Of a stretch of DNA of 7,931 nucleotides, positions 1-5,156 are shown in pieces. The translations under genes and the position numbers were made by a program. Position 1 is the stretch's first letter. Every line of letters starts with the position of its first letter. The stretch is from Pseudomonadota bacterium (GTDB taxonomy: Bacteria; Pseudomonadota; Alphaproteobacteria; Acetobacterales; Acetobacteraceae), in the NCBI GenBank assembly GCA_021808985.1, contig JAKBAQ010000127.1:1-7931 (forward strand). The letters are read 5' to 3'. The notes under the pieces are model-generated. The model was not told the DNA's origin. It ran no database searches and saw only the letters and a list, made by a program, of their open reading frames with translations.

Positions 1-127
1 ATCCAGCCTGATGAAGCGTTACGGCACGCTGGATGAGCAGGTCGCGGCCATCCTGTTTCTGGCCTCCGATGAAGCCTCCTACATCACGGGCGTCACGCTG
101 CCGGTGGCGGGCGGGGATCTGGGTTAG
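1..127 (+). CDS. Short-chain dehydrogenase/reductase, C-terminal end (5' truncated)
   Basis: Only the last 41 residues are in the window, read in the frame beginning at base 2 and ending with TAG at 125-127. They contain LASDEASYITG followed by VTLPVAGGDLG. This is the usual C-terminal signature of classical SDR-family NAD(P)-dependent oxidoreductases (FLASDEASYITG...vDGG), the segment that follows the last Rossmann helix and forms the subunit interface. The nucleotide-binding glycine motif and the catalytic Ser-Tyr-Lys lie outside the window, so substrate and cofactor preference cannot be judged. The stop overlaps the stop of the convergent LysR gene by 4 bp. Nothing here ties the gene to the capsule operon. 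The family call is firm; the specific function is unknown. Confidence 0.85.
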   Translation, partial: SSLMKRYGTLDEQVAAILFLASDEASYITGVTLPVAGGDLG

Positions 128-1041
128 CCCAACCCCTTTGGCGCGGGTTGGCCCCAGGCCGCATACGCCTCGATGATCACCCGGCTCATGAGGGCGAGCA
201 GCGGTGAATGGTCGCCGATCCGCCGGCTCATGATAATAGGTGAGGAGATGCCCGGCTCGGCCAGCTCGCGGTAGACAATGTCGTCGCGCCGCAGCCGCTG
301 CACCGAGGCCGGCACAATGGCCACCCCGACCTCGGCGGCCACCAGCCCGACCGCCGATTGCAGCTCGCGCGCCTCATGCACCACGTTGGGCTCCAACCCG
401 CGGTCGCGGAACAGCGAGATCACCTGATCCGCATAGCTCGGCCGCGGCTCGCGCGGATAGATGATCAGCGGCTCTCCGGCGAGGCTGGTGATGCTGAGCT
501 TGCCCTCGTGCGCCAGCAGATGGTGCGCGCGCGGCAAGGCCACCACCAGCGGCTCCTCGCGCAGCACATCGCGCCGCAGGGCCGGATCGTCGAAGCGTAT
601 GCGCCCGAAGCCGACATCGATCCGGTTTTCCTTCAGCGCCGCGATCTGCTCGAGGCTGACCATCTCCACCAGGTTCAGCTCCACCTCGGGCGCTGCCGCG
701 CGGAAGCGGCGGATGAGATCAGGCAAAGCCGCATAAATGGTGGAGGCGGCAAAGCCGATGACAAAGCGCGGCCGCCCGGATTGCTTGAGCCGCCGCATCA
801 TCACCTTCATGCCCTCGATGCGCTCGAGCACCTGCACCGCCTGTTCCAGAAACAGCCTGCCGGCATCGGTGGTGCGCAGCGGGCGGCTTTCGCGGTCGAG
901 CAGAACGAGGCCAAGCTCTTCTTCCAGCTGCTGAATCTGCCGGCTGAGCGGGGGCTGCGCCACATGCAGCCGCTCCGCCGCACGGGTGAAGCTGCCCTCC
1001 TGCGCGACGGCGGCGAAATAACGGAGATGGCGCAGCTCCAT
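124..1041 (-). CDS. LysR-type transcriptional regulator (BenM/CatM/CbnR-like)
   Basis: A 305-residue protein, the usual length for LysR-type regulators. Residues 1-60 form the winged helix-turn-helix: FAAVAQEGSFTRAAERLHV, then AQPPLSRQIQQLEEELG, then the wing LLDRESRPLRTTDAG. A linker helix (about 61-88) leads to a periplasmic-binding-like effector domain (about 91-295) containing IDVGFGRIR (141-149) and VGLVAAEVGVAIVP (231-244). The sequence style resembles the aromatic-catabolism group. Ser100 and Ser129 appear to fall where BenM uses Ser99 and Thr128 to hold muconate, an alignment made from memory. The start is the ATG at 1039-1041, because AGGAG lies 8 nt upstream and the family's N-terminus begins exactly there; upstream in-frame codons lack homology. 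The gene is divergent from the capsule operon, so autoregulation through the shared 176-bp region is likely and control of the capsule genes is possible. The effector is unknown. Confidence 0.93.
   Translation of the reverse strand: MELRHLRYFAAVAQEGSFTRAAERLHVAQPPLSRQIQQLEEELGLVLLDRESRPLRTTDAGRLFLEQAVQVLERIEGMKVMMRRLKQSGRPRFVIGFAASTIYAALPDLIRRFRAAAPEVELNLVEMVSLEQIAALKENRIDVGFGRIRFDDPALRRDVLREEPLVVALPRAHHLLAHEGKLSITSLAGEPLIIYPREPRPSYADQVISLFRDRGLEPNVVHEARELQSAVGLVAAEVGVAIVPASVQRLRRDDIVYRELAEPGISSPIIMSRRIGDHSPLLALMSRVIIEAYAAWGQPAPKGLG
129..151. terminator. Hairpin at the convergent SDR/LysR gene ends, possible weak terminator
   Basis: CCAACCC (129-135) and GGGTTGG (145-151) form a perfect 7-bp stem with a 9-nt loop, starting two bases after the SDR stop codon. 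It lies inside the last codons of the LysR gene on the other strand. No T-run follows on either side, so intrinsic termination is uncertain. The position at the junction of two converging genes is the main argument. Confidence 0.25.
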
Positions 1042-1049
1042 TTGGGTTT

Positions 1050-1054
1050 CTCCT
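1050..1054 (-). promoter_or_regulatory. Ribosome binding site that fixes the LysR start
   Basis: On the minus strand AGGAG lies 8 nt before the ATG at 1041. It supports this start over in-frame codons as far upstream as 1152, which would add 37 residues of non-family sequence rich in Arg, Pro and Gln. Confidence 0.7.
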
Positions 1055-1205
1055 GCTCTCTGGCGTTGAGTTTGTGCTTTTATCCGGGGGAAGGCAATTC
1101 GCGCCGCACCGCGATGCTTAACGCCCGGTGGCCATCGCCCGCATGGGCGCATCCCGTTAGCTGTTGATTAAACTTTTGCCGGTAACACTGCGTTTATCAA
1201 TCGTT

Positions 1206-1210
1206 GGAGG
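1206..1210 (+). promoter_or_regulatory. Ribosome binding site that fixes the cupin start
   Basis: GGAGG lies 7 nt before the ATG at 1218. It favours this start over an in-frame TTG at 1164, which would lie inside the left arm of the inverted repeat and has no Shine-Dalgarno sequence. Confidence 0.75.
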
Positions 1211-1217
1211 TTTGCGC

Positions 1218-1670
1218 ATGGTAACCAAAGCTAAGGATCGCTTTGCCGTTATAGAACACCTCAGCCGGGATGCCACTCTTGTTGACTGCGGTGTTGCCGC
1301 GCCGGCGGAGCCCCCTGGCGTGTCCGCCTCGCGGGTGAATACCCGCCCCTGGGGTTTTTATGAAGGGCTCATCAATGGCGCCCGCTTTCAGGTGAAGCGG
1401 ATTGTTGTACTGCCGGGGGAACGATTGTCGTTGCAGAAACATTTCCACCGTTGCGAGCATTGGGTGGTGGTGGAGGGTACGGCGCTGGTGACGCGCGATG
1501 AGAGCACCCTCATGCTCGGCGAGAATGAGAGCATCTATCTGCCCGCCGGATGCGTCCACCGGCTGGAGAATCCAGGGCGGATCGTGCTCACCATCATCGA
1601 GGTGCAGGCTGGCGCCTATCTGGGCGAGGACGACATTGTGCGTCTGGAGGATAATTATGGCCGTATTTAG
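1218..1670 (+). CDS. Stand-alone cupin of the type II phosphomannose isomerase family
   Basis: A 150-residue protein. Residues 41-149 match the C-terminal cupin domain of bifunctional mannose-1-phosphate guanylyltransferase/mannose-6-phosphate isomerase (ManC/AlgA/XanB class): RPWGFYEGL at the start, HRCEHWVVVEGTALVT in the middle, YLGEDDIVRLEDNYGR at the end. Both cupin motifs are intact. Motif 1 has Gly67, His75, His77, Glu80 and Gly87 (with His81 next to the Glu); motif 2 has Gly101, Pro109, Gly111, His114 and Asn118. His75, His77, Glu80 and His114 are the expected metal ligands. The roughly 350-residue nucleotidyltransferase part is absent and is replaced by about 40 residues I do not recognise. 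In the parent family this domain interconverts fructose-6-phosphate and mannose-6-phosphate, feeding GDP-mannose. Whether the isolated domain does so, or acts on another sugar, is open. It is the first gene of the operon; the methyltransferase gene begins 13 bp after its stop codon. Confidence 0.88.
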   Translation: MVTKAKDRFAVIEHLSRDATLVDCGVAAPAEPPGVSASRVNTRPWGFYEGLINGARFQVKRIVVLPGERLSLQKHFHRCEHWVVVEGTALVTRDESTLMLGENESIYLPAGCVHRLENPGRIVLTIIEVQAGAYLGEDDIVRLEDNYGRI

Positions 1671-1676
1671 AAGGAG
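1671..1676 (+). promoter_or_regulatory. Ribosome binding site that fixes the methyltransferase start
   Basis: AAGGAG begins directly after the cupin stop codon and lies 7 nt before the ATG at 1684. The reading frame is open further upstream, but that part overlaps the cupin gene and lacks family resemblance. Confidence 0.75.
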
Positions 1677-1683
1677 TGTGCAC

Positions 1684-2637
1684 ATGAGTGGACTGATGGA
1701 CCGCGCTTTTGGCTCTGAAGCGGATGCGGCCGAGGTGAAGGACAGCACGGCACTGCTGGAGCAACAGGCCGTTATGTATCAGGCCATGCTGGCTGAGCAC
1801 GAGGCCACGATACGCGAGACGCAGGCCGTCGTGCGGGCGCGCGAAGCCACGGTGCGCGAGCGTGAAGCCGTGGTGCGCGAGCGCGAGGCGGAAATCAGCG
1901 CGCTGCGGGCCGGGCGGGATGCACCAGGCCGCATAACGCCACCGTCCGGCGGCGATCTGGGGGATTGTATCCGCGCGGTCCTGCCGCAGCTGGACGGCTG
2001 GTGCACCTTGCGCAAGGCGCTGTGGCTGGCTGAACTCGTCTCGAACATGAGCGGCACACGCATTGGCGAAATTGGCGTGTATGGCGGTAAATCCCTGATC
2101 CCGATGGCGCTGGCGGCGCGCAACCGGCCCGGCGCGATGGTTTATGCCATCGAACCCTGGAGCAACAGCGTGGCGGTTGAACAGGCGACCAGCGCGGAGA
2201 ACGACCAGTGGTGGCGCGAGGTTGATTTATACAGGATCAAGCTCGGATTTGTCTCCGCGATCATGGATTGCGGCCTTACCGGGATGGTGAAGCTTATCGA
2301 GCTACCTTCGGATGAAGCGAGACGTGCCTTTCATGCGATGCAGGGGTATCGCTTCGATCTTTTGCATGTCGATGGCTCGCACGCGGAAGGCCAGGCCCTC
2401 GCGGACGTTAAGAACTGGCTGCCTCTGGTGGCACCCGGCGGCATTCTGGTGCTTGACGATATCGGCTGGGACTCGGTGATGAAAGCGCGTGATTATCTGC
2501 GTGAAAACTGTGATGTCATCAGCGAAATCGTTGAAGAAAACGATGTTTCCTACGGCGCGTATCGCACGCGGCCGGTGCCGGCGCTGGCTGCGCAACCGGA
2601 AGCTTGGGCGGCGGCGTTGAGTGAAGTTCTGGCCTGA
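1684..2637 (+). CDS. SAM-dependent methyltransferase (Methyltransf_24 type) with N-terminal coiled coil
   Basis: A 317-residue cytoplasmic protein in two parts. Residues about 20-76 are a charged, Ala/Glu/Arg/Val-rich helix with an exact 7-residue repeat (residues 40-74), predicted to be a coiled coil. Residues about 105-295 are a class I Rossmann methyltransferase: motif I is EIGVYGGKS (129-137), the acidic strand-2 end is AIEPWS (155-160), then DLLHVDGSH (225-233), and post-motif APGGILVLDDIGWD (250-263). The HVDGSHxxxxxxxD and GG...DD pattern is typical of the Methyltransf_24 family, often found in glycan and O-antigen loci, where members modify sugars or nucleotide sugars. The acceptor cannot be read from the sequence. 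The coiled coil probably drives oligomerisation or recruits another capsule enzyme (inference). The gene follows the cupin by 13 bp and precedes the glycosyltransferase by 39 bp, so it is part of the same operon. Confidence 0.87.
   Translation: MSGLMDRAFGSEADAAEVKDSTALLEQQAVMYQAMLAEHEATIRETQAVVRAREATVREREAVVREREAEISALRAGRDAPGRITPPSGGDLGDCIRAVLPQLDGWCTLRKALWLAELVSNMSGTRIGEIGVYGGKSLIPMALAARNRPGAMVYAIEPWSNSVAVEQATSAENDQWWREVDLYRIKLGFVSAIMDCGLTGMVKLIELPSDEARRAFHAMQGYRFDLLHVDGSHAEGQALADVKNWLPLVAPGGILVLDDIGWDSVMKARDYLRENCDVISEIVEENDVSYGAYRTRPVPALAAQPEAWAAALSEVLA
1801..1905 (+). repeat. Five-unit 21-bp tandem repeat coding for coiled-coil heptads
   Basis: Five consecutive in-frame 21-bp units encode EATIRET, QAVVRAR, EATVRER, EAVVRER and EAEISAL. 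Units 3 and 4 are nearly identical at the DNA level; units 1, 2 and 5 have diverged. Each unit is one heptad of the predicted coiled coil, so gain or loss of a unit keeps both the frame and the helix register. Confidence 0.85.
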
Positions 2638-2663
2638 AGAAACGTATCGCCTGAACACGACGA

Positions 2664-2668
2664 AAGGA
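2664..2668 (+). promoter_or_regulatory. Ribosome binding site of the glycosyltransferase gene
   Basis: AAGGA lies 8 nt before the ATG at 2677, inside the 39-bp gap (2638-2676) that follows the methyltransferase stop. No terminator-like hairpin or promoter was seen in the gap, so read-through from the upstream genes is expected. Confidence 0.7.
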
Positions 2669-2676
2669 AACGCCCG

Positions 2677-4032
2677 ATGCCCGCAGAGCGACAAGCAGAC
2701 CGCCGCCCCCGCATAGCGATTGTGAGCACTTATGATGAGCTTTGCGGCATCGCCGGATATACCAGGGCCATTGAAAAACAGCTGGCTCCATATGTGGATT
2801 TACAGATTTTTGATCTGGACCAGTATCTGCTCAAAAGCACCCACCGCCGGGTGCGCAGGCTGGCTGACCAGCATATATTGAAGATAGCGCGCGCGCTGCG
2901 CGGATATGACAGCGTGAACATCCAGCTGGAACACGGCACTCTGGGGCGCACCAGCCATGATATTATCCGCCGCTTCCGCATCCTGGCGAATGCCGCGCCG
3001 GCACTTTCCGTCACCATGCACACGGTGCTGATCGGCGATGATCTACCCTATGAGCTGATGGGCAGGCTGCTGCGCAAAGGCAAGATACCCGCCATGTTCC
3101 AGGCTATCGGCGCATCGCTGAAAAGCCGCGTGCTGAGCCATAGCATTCACGGCCATCTGCGCCGCCTGCAATCGCGCAAGCCGGTTTCAATCATCGTGCA
3201 TGCCAAGCGCGATATGCGCATGATGCGCGATATATTCCGATTAAACAACGTGTTCCACCACCCGCTCTCCTTCATTGCCCATGCCGAGGCATGGGGCCTG
3301 CGCCAGCGCACCCGGCGTAATGATTTTCCGTTGATCGAGTCCTTGCCGGCCGACGTAAAATTGGTCGGCACGTTTGGCTTTCTCTCCTCGTACAAAGGCT
3401 TCGAGACGGCGATCCGGGCGTTGAATTTTTTGCCGGATAATTATCATCTGCTGATTTTTGGCGGCGTGCATCCGCAGGGCATCAAGCGCGAACAGGCGAT
3501 CGACCCCTATATCGCAAAACTCCTGCAAGCGGCGCGGATCGGCCAGACGCCGCTGGACCATTTGCGCGAGAGCGGCCTCGCGTTTTCGCCGGCCGGGGAT
3601 GTGACGCGGCTGATCGCCGAGCACCCTGAGACATTGCGCGCGCGGGTTCATTTCATGGGCGCTTTGTCCGATTCCGAGTTCGCTGCCGCCATGGCGCTGT
3701 GCGACGCGGCGGTGTTCCCTTATATAGAGGTTGGGCAGTCCAGCTCGGGGCCGATTTCCATCGCCCTTGAAATGGGCACGCGCGTTATTGCCTCGCGCAC
3801 CGCCGCCTTCCGGGCTTACGCGCGTTATCACCCGGAGCTGATCGAGTTTTTTGACATCGGCAATTACGCGGAGCTCGCCGGGCGAATCGCCGCGCGCGGC
3901 CGGGTGAGCGGGCGCATTCCCGAGCTGGTGTACAACACTGAAACCAACGCGCGGCTTTATCTGGAGGCCAACGGCTGCATGGCGGCGTATGCGCCGGGCC
4001 AGGAAGTCTCGCTTCAGGAAGCCGCGGAATGA
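2677..4032 (+). CDS. GT-B fold glycosyltransferase (GT4-like)
   Basis: A 451-residue cytoplasmic or membrane-associated enzyme expected to transfer a sugar from a nucleotide donor to the growing capsule glycan. The N-terminal domain starts with RIAIVSTYDELCGIAGYTRAI (12-32), matching the S-Y-x-x-x-x-GIA-x-Y opening of many GT4 enzymes. The C-terminal donor-binding domain begins near GTFGFLSSYKGFETAIRAL (231-249), continues with LLIFGGVHP (258-266), and carries FPYIEVGQSSSG (347-358) and ISIALEMGTRVIAS (360-373). The usual E-x7-E pair is not in its standard form: Glu351 and Glu365 are 14 positions apart, and the QSSSG loop takes the middle. Residues about 267-322 form a longer segment than normal between the two core strands. 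The stop overlaps the next start by ATGA. Local base composition is lower in GC than in the export genes. Donor, acceptor and linkage are unknown. Confidence 0.85.
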   Translation: MPAERQADRRPRIAIVSTYDELCGIAGYTRAIEKQLAPYVDLQIFDLDQYLLKSTHRRVRRLADQHILKIARALRGYDSVNIQLEHGTLGRTSHDIIRRFRILANAAPALSVTMHTVLIGDDLPYELMGRLLRKGKIPAMFQAIGASLKSRVLSHSIHGHLRRLQSRKPVSIIVHAKRDMRMMRDIFRLNNVFHHPLSFIAHAEAWGLRQRTRRNDFPLIESLPADVKLVGTFGFLSSYKGFETAIRALNFLPDNYHLLIFGGVHPQGIKREQAIDPYIAKLLQAARIGQTPLDHLRESGLAFSPAGDVTRLIAEHPETLRARVHFMGALSDSEFAAAMALCDAAVFPYIEVGQSSSGPISIALEMGTRVIASRTAAFRAYARYHPELIEFFDIGNYAELAGRIAARGRVSGRIPELVYNTETNARLYLEANGCMAAYAPGQEVSLQEAAE

Positions 4033-5156
4033 ACGGCGCGCGTTCCACCCGCCGCGCCTGCCTGCGGCTGCTGGCGCTGGGCGGCAGCGCCCTGCTGGCC
4101 GGTTGCGCCGCGCTCCCGGAGGCGGGGCCATCCACCGGCGCGGTCATTAACAGCGGCACGGCGGCCAAAACGCCCGCGGGAGACGCCGGCTACAATTTTG
4201 TGGCCCTCACCGAGGATGCGGCGCGTGGCCTCAATCAGGCATCGGGCGATGACGGCATGGCCGCCGCCGTTCGCGCCTTCGCGGCCTTACCGCCCGCCGC
4301 GCCGCTGGGGCGCATCGGCATCGGCGATCTTTTAGAGGTCACCCTCTGGGAGCCCAACCCGGCGGGCACCACGCTGCTATCGCCGCCGGGGATGAATGTC
4401 TCGCTGCGGGTTGATCCCTCGGGCATGGTGGAGCTGCCTTATGCCGGTACGCTGTCGGTCGCCGGGCGTACGCCGCTTTCGGTGGAGCGCACCATCATGG
4501 CCGTGCTGGCAGGGCAGGGGCATAACATCCAGGCTGCGGTGCTGGACGCGCAGGCCGTCTCCGGCACGGCCATCGTGCAGGGGGAGGCAACCCGCCCTGG
4601 CGCTTATCCGCTCACGGCCGGCGCGCAAAGCCTGCTGGATCTCATCGCCCTGGCGGGCGGTTCGCGCCTGGCGGATTACGAAACCATTGTGCGGATAAGC
4701 CGTGGCGGCGGGCAGGCGCAGGCGGCGCTGAGCGACATCACCGGCAACCCGGCGCTGGACATTGCAATCGCCCCCGGCGATGCCGTGCTGCTGCTGCCCC
4801 GCCGCCTGGAATTCTATGCTTTTGGCGCGGTGAACCACCCCGGCCTGTTCCCCTATGATTCCCCAGACATCACCCTGGTGCAGGCGCTGGCTGACATCTA
4901 CGGCCTGCAGGATAATCTGGCCGCCCCGCGCGGCGTGTTTATCTACCGCCGCCAGCCCGGCGCGGTGCAAACCGTCTATCAGCTCAACCTCAGCCAGGCG
5001 GAAGGCTTCTTCATCGCCGATCTCTTCGTGGTGCGCCCTGGCGATGTCATCTATGTCAGCGATGCGCCGGTGGCTGATGTCTCCAAGGTGCTGCAGACCA
5101 TTTCCGGGATCAGCGGCGTCGCGGGCATCCCTCGTAACTTCGGCGCCGGGTATTGA
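4029..5156 (+). CDS. Outer-membrane polysaccharide export lipoprotein (BexD/CtrA/Wza class)
   Basis: A 375-residue lipoprotein that forms the outer-membrane exit channel for capsule. The N-terminus has RRACLR, a hydrophobic stretch, and the lipobox LLAG-Cys26, so a mature lipidated Cys26 is predicted. The polysaccharide export (Poly_export, PES) domain spans about 94-175, with IGIGDLLEVTLWEP (96-109) and DPSGMVELPYAG (129-140). Two SLBB domains follow: about 180-225 (IVQGEATRPGAYPL and LIALAGGSRLADYE) and about 262-308 (FGAVNHPGLFPYD and ADIYGLQDNLAAPRGVFIYRR in sequence). RPGDVIYVSDAP (336-347) precedes a C-terminal amphipathic stretch (about 348-364) that could be the membrane-spanning helix known from Wza. 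The length fits the CtrA/BexD/Wza group rather than the longer KpsD. The ATG at 4029 overlaps the glycosyltransferase stop (ATGA), with AGGA 9 nt upstream. Confidence 0.93.
   Translation: MNGARSTRRACLRLLALGGSALLAGCAALPEAGPSTGAVINSGTAAKTPAGDAGYNFVALTEDAARGLNQASGDDGMAAAVRAFAALPPAAPLGRIGIGDLLEVTLWEPNPAGTTLLSPPGMNVSLRVDPSGMVELPYAGTLSVAGRTPLSVERTIMAVLAGQGHNIQAAVLDAQAVSGTAIVQGEATRPGAYPLTAGAQSLLDLIALAGGSRLADYETIVRISRGGGQAQAALSDITGNPALDIAIAPGDAVLLLPRRLEFYAFGAVNHPGLFPYDSPDITLVQALADIYGLQDNLAAPRGVFIYRRQPGAVQTVYQLNLSQAEGFFIADLFVVRPGDVIYVSDAPVADVSKVLQTISGISGVAGIPRNFGAGY

Larger units (their letters stand above)
1042..1217. promoter_or_regulatory. Divergent intergenic region between LysR and the capsule operon, with an inverted repeat
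   Basis: This 176-bp gap must hold the promoters of the regulator (leftward) and probably of the capsule operon (rightward). Bases 1160-1205 are clearly more AT-rich than the surroundings. Within them TTGATTAAAC (1164-1173) and GTTTATCAA (1192-1200) are an inverted repeat that is perfect except for one extra T in the left arm, with 18 bases between the arms. It could be an operator for the divergent LysR protein or a hairpin in the mRNA leader just before the cupin ribosome binding site. I found no -35/-10 pair with good spacing on either strand, so no promoter position is given. No JUMPstart/ops sequence (GGCGGTAG) is present. Confidence 0.5.

Noticed and set aside
1136..1149. CGCCC-GCAT-GGGCG hairpin in the intergenic region
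   Set aside because: Only a 5-bp stem, no T-run and no mirrored extension; expected by chance in sequence this rich in G and C.
358..1167. Long plus-strand open frame antisense to the LysR gene
   Set aside because: It is a shadow of the GC-rich regulator gene. Its translation is His/Arg/Gln-rich without any domain, while the opposite strand encodes a complete LysR protein.
3241..4131. Long minus-strand open frame across the glycosyltransferase and lipoprotein starts
   Set aside because: Low-complexity Arg/Gly/Ala-rich translation without a recognisable motif, spanning the junction of two well-supported genes on the other strand.
5153..5155. TTG as start of the TPR-permease gene
   Set aside because: The ATG one codon later forms the common TGATG stop-start overlap; the TTG adds one residue and has no better ribosome binding site.
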